DNA from: Tulasnella sp. 424
Taxonomy: Eukaryota > Basidiomycota > Agaricomycetes > Cantharellales > Tulasnellaceae
Length of the DNA stretch: 64,000 bases
Direction of reading: 5' to 3'
Assembly: GCA_019633425.1 (NCBI GenBank)
Contig: WSUB01000072.1
Location: 1 to 64,000 of the forward strand
Shown here: positions 1-11,288 of the stretch, one piece after another
How positions within the stretch are numbered: the first letter of the stretch is position 1
Layout: each line of letters begins with the position of its first letter
The notes under the pieces: model-generated
Databases searched by the model: none
Told to the model about the DNA's origin: nothing
What the model saw: only the letters and a program-made list of their open reading frames with translations
Made by a program: the position numbers and the translations under genes

Positions 1-65
1 AAGGCACATTCGTATTCGATTCTATGTAGGAAATTTATGTACAGTATATCTGAGCAGACCCAGCA

Positions 66-441
66 GTGGGAGTGAGCTCAGCTGTTACAAGTCTTCAAGG
101 CACCGATCAGCTCACCGCTAGCTCCATTATACCAGGACTTGATCGACGAGTTGATTCCAAGTCTTGCCTCGCTTGAGAGCCTTCGTCTCTTCCGGATCAG
201 GGAACGCTGGGTAATAGCACAGGAAAGACAAGAGCAATTTGTCAAGCGCCTCCATAAAGGATGTCCGCAACTCCGAGCCATTTCTCTGAGGAGAGGCGCA
301 TCATGGTGCTTCGACGAGGATATCAGAAAATGGGAACTACCGCCTGACGTTAACAACTACACTGGAGAAACTGAGTCGAAGATCGACTATCAGAGCTACC
401 TGGTAGACCCCAAAACGGATCCGTCCCAGTACTGGCTATGA
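66..441 (+). pseudogene. 3' fragment of an F-box-like gene (tandem copy)
   Basis: Positions 139-441 translate to a close match of the second exon of the intact gene at 1292-2361: the LIDELIPSLASLESLRLF segment, a QEEQFVKRL-like helix, CPQLRAISL, and a YLVDP ending. The bases just before (about 85-138) match the last part of that gene's intron, including its AG acceptor. No first exon or F-box-like segment is seen upstream, so this looks like a 5'-truncated tandem copy. The flank after it (about 441-1060) is also repeated after the intact gene. Whether it is transcribed cannot be judged. If the window edge hid an intact 5' part this would be a gene, but 1-65 shows no exon 1 similarity. Confidence 0.7.
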
Positions 442-673
442 TATCGAGGAAGATGTTACATAAACAAGAAACAGATTGTCCTGTAAGCACTGTCGTACTG
501 ATTACTCCATAAGGCTCTAAAATTCGGGTAATACTATTTGGAAACCCTAAAATTCAGCCTTTTATGGACACGAACCGCAAATAGCAGAGCTTGCATATAT
601 ATGTGTTGAGATCAATGACTTAGTAGGCCCATTCAGTAGTTCTTAAAAGGTGATGTATTACGCGTGTTCGTTC

Positions 674-727
674 TTGAGTGGTAGTTTCGACTTGAGTGGT
701 AGTTTCGACTTGAGCGGTAGTTTCGAC
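674..727. repeat. 18-bp tandem repeat, three copies
   Basis: Three back-to-back copies of TTGAGTGGTAGTTTCGAC, the third with one T to C change. The equivalent position after the second F-box-like copy (about 2500-2525) has a single related unit, so the array expanded in this copy only. Confidence 0.9.
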
Positions 728-1291
728 TTGGCCGACGAGACTCCAGATCACATCAGGTTTCTCCTTTTGGTGGCTCCTTGCCTTATAGCTTCACACTCCC
801 TCTGGAAATGCAGCCGAATGGTCGTCAGAAGGTATGGCGGCATGGGTGCTTCTATTTGGCGGTATAAGTCAAACCTTTATTCCGTGGCGAGTACTGATGC
901 CGCTCCTGAATCCGACGAGCATACTACAAAAGCAACTCCCTTCTCATAGGACCCCCCTTGAAACACGACTCCGTCACGAACTCTCCGGTTTACTCCCACC
1001 TAGGAGCATGGGAACCACAACTTTCCGAGCCTCAGCACTTCAGTCAAAGCGACTCAAAGGTTTTTGCTTGAGCAGGTGTACATGTACCGCCTAGGACGCA
1101 ACAGTACTCGACAGCCCACCGATGATGCTCTCGCAGGACAAAGTGAGAGGACAGAAACGGAAAACAAAACCGCCCCGTCGGATTTAACTGGCGGACTCGG
1201 CACTGACGCCATCAGACCACGAGTCAAAAGGTTGGCTTCGATGAGGAAAGCAACCACAACCAACTGCTTGACCATCGATACCCCTACTTCA

Positions 1292-2361
1292 ATGGTTCCC
1301 CAGCTACCCACGGAGCTCAAGATCAGTATCATCGAGCGCGTCAGCAAGAGCAGCCTTCCGGCTGTGTTACGGGCGAACTCCAGCTTCCGCGAGATCACTG
1401 AGCCCATCTTATACTCAGTCGTTACCCTCGCACCATTCATCAGACAGACGAAGCTTTCGGACGTAGAGGTAGAATGCTTCCGTACCATGACGGCGAGGCC
1501 CTCAGTTGCTGTGGCCGTCCGGTGCCTTCGGGTCAACCTGTCAATGGGATATGATATACAGCACGACCACGATGTCATCGGAGAGGTCTTTGAAGCCTTA
1601 GGGTGTGCTTTGGCCAAGCTCGTAAATCTCGAAAGATTGGAGCTTCCAGGATGGGACGACAGATGGACAGTTCCCACCGGGCTTCCTTGGGGCTGCCCTC
1701 TGCAATCTCTGCAACATTATTACGGGCCAGCAGAGGTGGTGGATAACATACAAAGCAAAGTGCTGGTCACGTTACGCATCGTAGGGTACCGGCCCCTTGC
1801 TACAGAGACTTCTCGTGCGCTCCTAGCGGCTGCACGGTCCAGTTCGGGGACGTTGCGTGCATTAGATATTGAGCGGGAAGTACGCGATAATGAGGAGCAG
1901 TGGTCGGAGATTGTTCCTCAAATTCCGTCGCTTTTTCCGAACGTCAGATTTCTTGGCTTGGGACAGTGGCCGACCGTGGACGAGGTGGGTGGTCAGTTGC
2001 TGCAAGTTTTAAGGCACCGATCCGCTCACCGCTGGCTTTATTGTACCAGGAATTGATCGATGAGCTGATTCCAAGTCTTGCCTCACTTGAGAGTCTTCGT
2101 CTCTTCCAGATCGGTGAAGGCTGGGTTATCGGATACGAAAGAGAAGAGCAATTTGTCAAGCGTCTCCATGAAGGATGTCCACAACTCAGAGCGATTTCTC
2201 TGCACAACGGCGTATGGTGCTTCGACGAGGATCTCAGAAAATGGCAACCGCCGCCTGAATATTACATGTACTCTGGAGAAATGGAGTCGAAGTTCGACTA
2301 TCAGAGGTACCTGGTAGACCCCCAAACGGATGGGTTCGAGTACAAACTTGCCCAGTACTAG
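1292..2361 (+). CDS. F-box-like/LRR-type protein, two exons
   Basis: Exon 1 is 1292-1984 and exon 2 is 2050-2361, joined by a 65-nt phase-0 intron (GTGGGT...ACCAG). The protein is about 335 residues. It begins MVPQLPTELKISIIE, followed by SLPAVLRANSSFREITEPILY, the layout of an F-box-type N-terminus in large agaricomycete families. The rest has leucine-rich stretches (LVNLERLELPGW, LRALDIE, NVRFLGLGQW, LESLRLF). The start at 1292 was chosen because the paralogue at 19639-20722 begins at the same place; an in-frame ATG at 1064 would add an unrelated leader. If it is a true F-box protein it would recruit substrates to SCF ubiquitin ligases. That role is inferred from the N-terminal pattern only. 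Confidence 0.72.
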
Positions 2362-2984
2362 CTATGATATCGGGGAAGCTATAACATACACAAGAAACAG
2401 ATTAACCTGTAAACACTGTCGTGCTGATTATTCCATAAGGCTCTAAAATTCAGCCTTGTATGGGCACGAACCGCAAATAGCGATAGATTACGCATTTTCG
2501 TTTGTTAGTGGTAGCTTTGACTTTTCATACTCCCTCTGTACATGCAGCCGAATGGTCTTCAGAAGGTATGGCGGCATGGGTGCTTCTATTTGGCGTTATA
2601 AGTCAAGCCTTTACTCCGTGGCGAGGTACTGATGCCTTCCTGAGTCCGACGAGAAACTACAAAAGCAACTCCCTTCTCATAGGACCCCGCTTGAGACACG
2701 ACTCCGTTCCGAACCCTCTGGTTTACCCCAACCCAGAAACCACGACTTTCCGAGCCTCAGCACTTCGGTCGAAGCGACTCAAAGCGATACTGGGTTCATC
2801 AAGGTGTATGTGCCGTTTCAAATGTCTCCAGGGTTCTCTATTTTTCCCTATGCTATCATATTGTACTTTTCTCCCTTGAGCAAGCTCCTTCCGGTCTCGC
2901 CTGAACAGGATGAAACTGCGCTGGACCTCTAAAACAGTCCGCGTCTCGGCTCATGAGCCGGCCTCAACTTCTTTCCTGAGGTGA

Positions 2985-3165
2985 CGCAATCGATGGGGCG
3001 CGTCAGCAGCAGCCTTCTGGATGTATCATGCGAGAACTCTAGCTTCCGTCAGGTCACGACCGAATCCCCTTATACGCGTTACGTTCTCATCGATCATCAA
3101 ACAAACGATACTCTGGAGGGCGGTAGTGGAATTATGTCATAAGATGATGGCAAGACCTAGCGGGA
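2985..3165 (+). pseudogene. Exon-1 scrap of an F-box-like gene
   Basis: This stretch aligns base by base with about 1324-1503 of the intact gene: the GTCAGCAGCAGCCTTC, AACTCTAGCTTCCG, ATCAAACAAACGA and ATGATGGCAAGACC segments all have counterparts. The frame is not kept. It runs straight into sequence homologous to FunK1 promoters, so it marks a duplication junction. Confidence 0.7.
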
Positions 3166-3407
3166 AGGGACATAGCAGTGGACCGAGATATTTCAGCGTG
3201 TTGTTTTCCGGCTGGTTGTTCTCCGCAGCCTCTGCGCTAGCTTTCCTGTTTGGCCCCCTTGACTACCATCACGCCTTGCTTCTAGGAGCGCTCTCAGGGT
3301 CACAGTCTTGCTATTGTCGCCTTTGGTATCCAGGACAAAAGGTTAGAATGGAAAGTTTATATAACGGGTCGGACGAGCCTCAGTGTGAGCATTCAACTCC
3401 CAACTCC

Positions 3408-4560
3408 GATCCATCTATGGCAGCCTCCCCGAACTCGACCTGGCACGCTCACTACCCCTCTTTTAATTCCTCACCCCGGACCTCTTCGGCTACTTTTGCC
3501 GTTGGACATTTGTCGACGGGTGATACTCCCTCTCAATTGCTTTCTCTTCCTACATCAGCCGACGAAAAGGCACAAGTTGATGGCAGACAAATTTCCTCGG
3601 AGTGGCACGACAACATTGTCTTGGTCAAGCCGGAAGCCTTCCTCCCCATTCTCACGTACGGACAGCCCGACCCGAATACGGCGAATGAAGGGACTGTCAC
3701 CTCACTTTCAAGGTCCCAACGCGGCGCAAGAGATGAACAGCTGGCCAAAGAGTGCCTCGAGGCCCTCAAGAGTCAGGACCAAAGCCGAAAGTTTAACCAA
3801 GTCGTTCAGAGCCTCGCTACGCATGGTTTGCCGCGGCTGGTGGGGGACATCTCGCCGAGAATCTCCCCGTATGCTGCAGACTGATTCACCAAGCTTGTTA
3901 CGAGTATGAACTCCGAGAGGAACTCGTACGTCCGTCTGGCAGCCTCGTCGACTTCAGACGCCGACGGCAAGCGCATAACAGAAGCCCACCATTTCTCAAC
4001 GGTTAGGGTCTTGTAATTAACGGGAAAATCTACATACCTACTTAGGTACCTTGACAGACTACTTTACCTTTTATCGCCTACGATTTTCTTCCCGCCATCT
4101 CGAGGGGCAAGATACCCTCCACCAAGCACGAAGTTCACCACGACGCGGAATCGGTTTTTTTGGGTTGTTCTCTCCGTCGTTTTGCCTGAGGAGCAGTCCG
4201 ACCCTACTGCCAGGAGAGCTCTGCGTTGGCTGCTCCATACCAACTCGAACGTTGACATTAACATTGTTGAAAACCGAAAGCGGGATCTTCTCACTAGGGT
4301 TCTCGATACGAATTCAATGGCCCCCGACTGCATCAGGTTGGATGGCCGCTACAAGGATTTGGCACCTTTCTTGGGTAGCTTCGCCAGCGCCTGCTAGGAC
4401 CGACACAGGAAACCCCGAGATTTCAAACTGGACAATCTCCGCTAGTTGATCGACAGAGCAATGACCTCCTTACCTCAGGGATCTGGAGAGATCAGCGTAG
4501 AGTTCCAAGCGGAGGCGAGAATCGGTCGAAGGTCAGGAGGAGGGTGTAGCTGAAACCTCC
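3408..4560 (+). pseudogene. FunK1-type kinase pseudogene with the kinase core deleted
   Basis: The 5' part (3408-3884) matches the N-termini of the three FunK1 genes at 21-30 kb: a Ser/Pro-rich leader, STGDTPSQ, an ISSEWHDNIVLVK segment, RDEQLAKECLEAL and ISPY. After a stop codon at about 3882 the similarity jumps to the AHHF...TVRVL exon edge and then to the C-terminal region (about 4110-4400: KHEVHHDAESVF, LDGRYKDLAPFLGSFAS), with several frameshifts and stops. The whole central half, including the catalytic loop, is missing. About 150 bp upstream resembles the other FunK1 promoters, including the TTTATATAA-like box at 3355-3365. Confidence 0.85.
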
Positions 4561-4599
4561 TCTGAACCCTCTGGTAATTATTTCAAAAAGATTTGCCTC

Positions 4600-5258
4600 G
4601 GGCAGGGAGCTCGGGGCGAGGTCCCATAGTGAACGATTCCTCACTCAGTTCCCTTTCAACTGTCTCCCTGTATTCGTACATAAGCCATTACGTTACTACA
4701 TATAAAACGAAATGTGTTGGCGTCTTTTAGTACCGAATTGATGGCCGCTGCTGCAATGTCCTAACGTGGTGGTTAACGTGTAAGCGCTTAGGAAGCCTTA
4801 CGTACATAAGCCTGACACAAAGGTTAAGTTACATAACATCTAAAGGCCCTGTCAGGATACGTGAAGCACAAAGTGGATGCTGTTCTTCCGTTCTCACCGC
4901 CTTGCGGTTCATTTTTCCCTTGGCCCGCCGGGCTGGTGTGTTGCCGGGCCCGTCTTGATGATCTCAACGTAACAATCCACGCCTCGGTCTATGAACCGGC
5001 TCAACTTTCATACCTGAGCTGATGCAGTCGGTGGGGTTGCTCGACGAAGAGAAAAGCCAAGTTCTAAAACGGTTGAGTACGGTTGTACCCATGTGGGGTA
5101 GTTTTCGGGGGCCAACAACCAGGCAATGTGCCACTAGAGCTGTTTTGTTCGGGAGATCGAATACAACGTAATACACAAAGACAACTTGAAGCGGTAGGCT
5201 TGGTACATCAGGTTAAACGTCGCTTTGTCAAGCTTCTATAGCTAGTACTAGCTTGCAG
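4600..5258. other. Intergenic, no gene recognised
   Basis: Only short ORFs without recognisable protein character occur here. A degenerate 60-bp piece at about 4980-5040 resembles 2941-2999 (CTCGG, ATGAACCGG, CTCAACTT and GGTGGGG-type words), suggesting another eroded copy of the region before the F-box scrap. Confidence 0.5.
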
Positions 5259-6711
5259 TCACTCGTCCTCTGACAATGGAGCGATATCCAGCCCCATCAC
5301 CGCAGACCTCAACGCTCTCTCCCACACCTCTTCAACCATAAACCCACCAGCTCTATACTTACCCTCCGCATCCTTCCTCACCTCGATCGTCATCGGGTCA
5401 TAATAGGGACTCTGATCGCCAGGTAACCGCATTTTGAATTTATCGTGACAGTCGTCCCAATCGTCCGTAAAGGGTACATGGGGTTCGTCCTTTGCAAAAG
5501 TGTCGCGGTGGCTGTTGTTGTACGAAGTAGTCGTGGAGGAAGAAAGGAGGTTGGAAATATCTGGGCGACGGCGGGCCTGGGAGCGTTTGGCTGCTTCGGC
5601 TCGGGTTTTAGCGATGAGTCGGTCTACGTCGGTGTTGCTTTTGGCCTGGATGTGAAAAGAGATGTGGCGTTTCTGTCAGTCGGACCATCTACACTGTGCT
5701 AAGGGTGCGTCTTTCGCATACCAATCCGTCGATGATAGCCTGTTTCTCCCGTTCCTTTTCGAATTTGTCCTCCTCTTCCATCCTCCGCAACTCTGCAGCT
5801 CGTTGTTCTCGTTCTCTGCGCTCTCGAGCCTCTTCTTCATGTAAGGAAGAGACGTCACGTTCGTCGCGTTGGATGTTGAGTTCGATCAAGGCGGCGTTGT
5901 CACGCCGGTTTTTTTCGATCAGTTCTTCGGTTTCGCGGACGTTGATGTTATTTATCAAGTTGAAGGCTGTTTGAGACTGGTCAGACTACTTGAAGAAACA
6001 GGTGAAAATGGATGAGAGAAGTTACATACTGATGTCTTCGACCATTTCGAGATAGTCGTTGTAGGAGCGGAGGTCCTGGAAATCCTGTCGCCGTTTGTTA
6101 AATCTGGATATTGAAGTGTAAAGTCAAGGTCAACGTTATTACTCCGAGTCTTATTGTTCCTGGTGCTGCTCACTCCTTAGCGATTCTTCTCCGGACGCCT
6201 ACTTCCTTTTCAACAGTGAGGTCTTCAAAGGTTTGATGGATGAACTGCATTTTGCGCAAGATTGTCCCGCAACCTGGGATTGGACACGGAGCAGGACCAA
6301 GAGTAAAGATTCGGTCGATGCATCCTTCACACCTGGGATATGGGGGGTCAGTCTCGATCCTGCAACGGAGGTTGGTGCTCTGCTGACAAACATTCGGTGG
6401 TAACAAGGCGAGACCAACAGTCGGAGGTTCTTGTTCAAGAACCGATCACTTTTGCAAACAGGACAGGTGTCGTTTTCGTCCTACGAATTTTCGGATATGT
6501 TCAGAACGGTAGCATCAAAAGATTGGTTTGCCAAGCTTACGCGATATTCTGTGGTTTTGCCAGTTGGATCTTTTACCGGAGTATGCATAGAATACGTTGA
6601 TGGCGGGGGTGGTGCAGGCGATGACACCCTGCTTGTGAATGCTGAACGGGACTGGGACCTTGATCCATGCTTTGATGCACCACCTCTGAGTGAAGAAAGT
6701 CGGGACGCCAT
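5259..6711 (-). CDS. tfb3: TFIIH/CDK-activating kinase assembly subunit TFB3 (MAT1)
   Basis: This is the RING subunit of the TFIIH kinase module; it bridges the Cdk7-type kinase and cyclin H to core TFIIH in transcription and repair. Introns place the RING cysteines in order: CPVC, then CYH, CEGC and CPIPGC. Next come LRKMQFIHQTFEDLTVEKEV and RRRIAKE, the hallmark MAT1 segment. After FNKRRQDFQDLRSYNDYLEMVED comes a long charged coiled coil (EEARERREREQRAAELRRMEEE) and a C-terminal tail ending in LSEDE. About six exons are separated by 50-75-bp introns. A 57-residue Ser/Pro-rich leader starts at 6711 and is joined to the RING exon by a 60-nt intron. The start is the least certain part. The gene is divergent from the GH79 gene, 273 bp away. 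Confidence 0.9.
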
Positions 6712-6984
6712 TCACGGCAAATTAAGTTCGGCGGGATGTGTAGAAATAGGAACCGCGGGAATTTGGAATCCTCGGATGCTCGGAGATAAGAACCGGCGGC
6801 AACGCCCTGAAATGCCGTCACAAGAAAGTCTTGGCAGCGGACATGGACGGGCCAAGCCTACGTCATAGCGCAGTCTGTCTCAGATGTTTGCTACGCGGGA
6901 AGTTTATAAGCCGCCAGCAGCCTTTTTGCTTGGTCGCTGCAGCCAAGCGTCCCTCCCCCCTCTCCCGCCCTCCTTCGCCCAGAC

Positions 6985-9670
6985 ATGCTCACCCTCCCGC
7001 TCCTCTTGTCACTGCTGGGCACCGCGGCAAACGCTGCTGTCACCATCTACAACGTTACCGCCTCTTCATCCACCTCCGCTGTTTTCACTCAACCAACAGG
7101 AAACAGTGCTTACAGCCCTCTCATTCTCGTCGCACCCAATCCACCAGGCGGCTTGCAAAAAGATGTGCCCATAGTGTTACAGACGACAACACCCGCTGGC
7201 GTATCGATAGGCCAAAAAGGATCGTTCCTTGGGTTCTCGGTGGAATTGTCCGTAGCCGATGCCGTCCGTGAGTTTTAACCAGACTCCTGTACACCGCTCA
7301 TGCCGCATTGCCTTTACTCATGACGCCCACCGTGTACGCAGTTGGCTACAACTCGACGGTCTTGAATCCCCCTTTCCTTAATTACCTCGCCAATATCAAA
7401 GAACGCGCAGGACACGGGCCGACTGTCCGCGTGGGAGGAAACAGTCAGGATGAGTGAGTTTTGCGACGCTTCTATCGCTTGACAGTCAACGACGTCATTA
7501 ATGATAAAAAAAACAAACCCCATCGCTAATCGCGTTCTCCTCCGCGTCGCATCTTTTCTCGCCATTCCCCATGGGCTAATCTAGGTCAGCAATGTTTCCG
7601 ACCACTTTCACCGACGCGTTCGGTCATCAACGGATGATCCAAAAGTGGAGAGTGGACAATGGCAACCCGACAGAAACACCTAATATCAATTTCGCTATCG
7701 ATCTGTTTTACACGATGGGAAACATTTCTGCTCTTGTTGATGCTGATTGGTACGTCCCTTCGGCTTCCGAACAAGCCCACTGCCTGGCCCTACCCCGGTG
7801 TAATCAGGGGTTTCAGGGGGTTTCGCATCGCAACGTGCGACTGACGCGTTGCTCGCCCCCTTGCGTTATCTTTCCTGTTGCAGGTACTTTGGTCTTGCCT
7901 TCGATCAACCTTACAACGATTCCAATGCCATGCTGGTTGCACGAACGGCTGAAGAAACATTGGGGCATCATCTGATCGCAATGCAATTGGGAAATGAACC
8001 CGATCTTTATGCTGGTCACGGCCGCCGCACAGGGGAGTATGGCATTCCCGAATACTTTACGGAATACAGCCATGTAAGTGTCCGGCCCTCCCCTCGCCAA
8101 GCCACCACGCCCAATGGTCTTGGCGCCTCGAGGCAGAATGTGAAATTAGGCGAAAGCGACAATCACTAACCCACGTTTCATTGGTACTGCGCAGTTCCTC
8201 GGTGACCTGCAGGCGCAGAACCTTCCTGAGGAGAAGATCATCCTGGGCCCCAGGTGGGAAGATCATCTGCACATCTATGCAGCAAGCAGTACTGACAGGG
8301 GTCGCTATCCTCTTATAGTGTCTGCTGCACATGGTCGACACAACAAGTTCTCGACGCCGGCTATATACAACAATATGGCAACTGGCTCAAAGTGATCGGT
8401 GTCATGCACTACCCAGCTAATAATTGCGGTATCAGCGGGGTCATTAACCCTCAGGATATCTTCCCCAACTACCTCACTCATAAATCTGCCCAGACATTTG
8501 TCCAAAATTATATTACCACTGCACGTACGTGGTACAATTACAAAACGACGCTGACGAGCTTGATGCTGATTTGGGTTCAATGCTAGCCTCTGTCATCAAT
8601 GCTGGTCTACCATTCGTCGTGCTCGAAACCAACACGGCATCTTGCGGTGGTTTCCCTGGTCTTTCGGACTCATTCGGAGCTGCCCTTTGGGGTATCGATA
8701 GCGCGTTTGCTCTGGCAGCTATGAACTTCAGTCAAGTCCTCCTGCACGTTGGTGGTCAATCTACTTCTTACAATCGTACGTCGTTGCTCTGCCCTGGACG
8801 TGGCCCATGTCGCTGACCTAGAGAATGATAAATGACAGCTTTCACTCCACCACCCACGAAGATGAGCAAAGATCACCTGTGGACCACCGGTGCCATTTAT
8901 TATTCCACTTTGGTCGTCGCTGAGGCGTTTGGCAAGTCCAACGCCAGCCAGATCATCGACTTGAACCTCCCATCTGAGTTCCAACCCGGTTACGCCATCT
9001 ACGAAAACGGTGTCCCCACCCGCGTTGCGTTGATCAACTTTGTCACCGATGCAAGTGGAGCAAGCGATTTCAATGGTGTTATCTCGTTCAACGGGGGAAC
9101 GGTACCCGATCATGTCAGCGTTCGGTATTTGGAAGCTCCCTCGGTCTCTGAGAAGTTTAACATCAAATGGTGCGCCAGTATTGCCCGTCCCGGTGGAAAG
9201 AGTTCTGCTGACGTTCGAGCTATTGGCACGGCGCTTTCAACAGGGCTGGTCAGAACATGGGATCCGCTATCTTCACTTCAGACGGTCGACTAACAGGGGA
9301 CGTTCAAACTATCGTCATTCCATGTGACCAAGCAGCCAACAACTGCGTTGTCCCTGTCAAAGCACCTTCAGTAGCGCTCGTCTTCCTCTCCGACGACGCG
9401 CTCTCGCACTCGTCGCCCGAAGACCCGGCATCGTCGTTGACGTTTGCCACGTCTGTGTTCACCGCAAGAGGCCAACACCCGATTATCGACCCTGCGGTTT
9501 TGAAGACCATGAACGGTGATGGTGGTGTTGGACCAAGACATACGGGCAGTACGAGCAAAGGACAGTCGGCCCAGCTGTTGGGTGCTGCTGCGAGGAGTGC
9601 GGCTGTTCCTGCGTTGGTATCGGTGTTTGCTCTTGCGCTTGGCGTTATGCTCGTTGCTGGACGGGGATGA
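6985..9670 (+). CDS. Secreted GH79-family glycosidase (beta-glucuronidase/heparanase-like)
   Basis: The predicted protein starts with a signal peptide (MLTLPLLLSLLGTAANA). A family 79 (beta/alpha)8 domain follows, carrying LGNEPDLY (likely acid/base Glu, codon near 7996) and VVLETNTAS (likely nucleophile Glu, 8625-8627). The C-terminal beta domain contains GYAIYENGVPTRVALINF and VSVRYL. The tail after about 9480 is Gly/Ser-rich and ends in a hydrophobic segment (ALVSVFALALGVMLV) with no charged end, typical of GPI-anchored fungal wall proteins. About eight exons have 55-90-bp introns. Family members remove glucuronic acid from arabinogalactan or proteoglycan chains; the exact substrate cannot be read from sequence. 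Confidence 0.9.
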
Positions 9671-10164
9671 ACTATGTGACGAGTCCCTTCATGCTCATGC
9701 TTCATCGAACGATCGGACATTATACCTTTCGGACATCCTTAACGTATTACCTTTCATGGCTGCTCCGCTTTCTTTCATATCCCCCTCCCCCCTGCTGCAC
9801 TGCACGTACCTTACTCATACCCTTGCTTCGAACGAACATTCTCGCTACTCTTGACAAGTCTCTCCGTACTTTTTTCCCCTACTCTGCACAGATACACACA
9901 TAGATGTTTGCTAGTTTCCGACTCGAACCCTTGTTGAACTTGACGTCGGTTTGTTTTCACTTCAGTCTGCATCTGATTCCTCTCCTGTTTCGTTATATTA
10001 CGCATCGTTCGCCCTCTGCTAGCAATATATATTCGCATACAATCTTTTTGTACAAACGGAAAGCTCTGTCGGTTGACGTGCGCGCAGCCATCTGGCAAAG
10101 GAGAGTCTAAAACGATAATTTTTTTCAAGGTTCGGTGCGTCGGGTCCGAAAGAGACGACAGATT
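9671..10164. other. Convergent 3' intergenic region
   Basis: Pyrimidine-rich sequence between the convergent GH79 and MET8 genes. It presumably holds both 3' UTRs. No gene, repeat or RNA is recognised. Confidence 0.5.
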
Positions 10165-11064
10165 TTAGCGACTGCGGTGCATATATAGGGATAGAGATAC
10201 AAGAAGGCCTAGCGCGACACCGACACAAAAGTCTGGCGAGAGGTAACGGGAGAGGAGTGGTTCAGGAGGGTGAAATTCGAAACGGGGTAATTTTGTTGTT
10301 GATGGACGCGATAGCCCTTTCCAAACCTCCTCGAAAGACGGCACGCGCGCCTTTTGGGACCATCCATGATCCAGTAGAAACTCGATGGCAGCTTCGTCGA
10401 GCTGCCCCAGCTCATCCAGGCTCCAAGTCTCGCAGACTTTTGTCATCCAATCCATCCTCTTCTGCCCTAACCGCCCTCCTACACCCGGCGCGCGTTTTCG
10501 AAGCTCCGCACGCAGTTCTCCAACGCGCTCGATCGCGTCTCCGACGTTATCCGGTAGAGCGTCTTCCATCTTGCGTCTGATGATGTTGGCGAGTTTTGGT
10601 CCTTTGCCCCCAGTGGACACCATAACTTGTAAAGGGCCTTTTCGAATCATGGACCCAAAGTAAAAATCGCATTCTGGGGGCACGTCGGCTACGTTTACGG
10701 GTATTTTGCGAGCGCGGGCCATGTGGCAGATCGAGCGGCTCAGCTCGACGTCGTCGATCGCGGTCAAGACCATGTCCATCCCATCCAAGTCTTGCTCCCC
10801 GGCGAACGGCCGGTCCAAATAAGTGATACGGGTTTTGGCATAGTCGTCTTCGAATATCCGATGGATTACGAGGGGGTGTAAGCCCGTCTTGGGTGAGATG
10901 AGAGTAACGAGGGCGTCGGCGTCGAGTAAGTGGCTGAGGCGACCGGAAGCGACGTGACCCCCACCGACTAGCAGGACCCGTTTATCTCGGAGCTGCCAGG
11001 CGATGATGAGAGACCCTCCGGGAGTCACCGGAGCAAACGGCTGAGAGTCACTGCTGTCAGCCAT
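10165..11064 (-). CDS. met8: Siroheme synthase MET8 (precorrin-2 dehydrogenase/ferrochelatase)
   Basis: This intronless ORF of 299 residues starts at 11064 (MADSSDSQPF); an ATG at 11163 would add a non-conserved leader. The N-terminal Rossmann fold has GGSLIIAWQLRDKRVLLVGGGHVA, the NAD-binding GGGxVA site, and later IPVNVADVPPECDFYF and ISTGGKGPKLA-type segments (here VMVSTGGKGPKLAN) of the Met8p/CysG-N family. The enzyme oxidises precorrin-2 and inserts iron to make siroheme, the cofactor of sulfite and nitrite reductases. Unlike soluble yeast Met8p, the C-terminus ends in a hydrophobic stretch (FCVGVALGLLVSLSLYM) followed by HRSR, which looks like a tail anchor. It shares a 224-bp promoter with MBF1. 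Confidence 0.93.
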   Translation of the reverse strand: MADSSDSQPFAPVTPGGSLIIAWQLRDKRVLLVGGGHVASGRLSHLLDADALVTLISPKTGLHPLVIHRIFEDDYAKTRITYLDRPFAGEQDLDGMDMVLTAIDDVELSRSICHMARARKIPVNVADVPPECDFYFGSMIRKGPLQVMVSTGGKGPKLANIIRRKMEDALPDNVGDAIERVGELRAELRKRAPGVGGRLGQKRMDWMTKVCETWSLDELGQLDEAAIEFLLDHGWSQKARVPSFEEVWKGLSRPSTTKLPRFEFHPPEPLLSRYLSPDFCVGVALGLLVSLSLYMHRSR

Positions 11065-11288
11065 CGCGTTTTTTGTGCCGGCGCGTGTTCGGGCAGGTGG
11101 AGGCAGTGTCCTTGGTTCAAGGGACTCTGTCAGTCCAATTCGTTCTGTTTCCTTCCACGACACACTTCACCGCCCAGCACCAACCTATAAAGCCACCAAC
11201 CACCTCAGCACCACCATCTCTTACCCTACCTCTCACCTTTTTAGACATCTCCATCATCATATCATCACTAGACTACTACTAAGTTATT
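11065..11288. promoter_or_regulatory. Bidirectional promoter MET8/MBF1
   Basis: 224 bp separate the two divergent start codons. The MBF1 side is strongly C/T-rich (11170-11270: CACC, CTCTTACC and CATCATC runs), typical of highly expressed fungal genes. No TATA box is evident. Confidence 0.6.
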
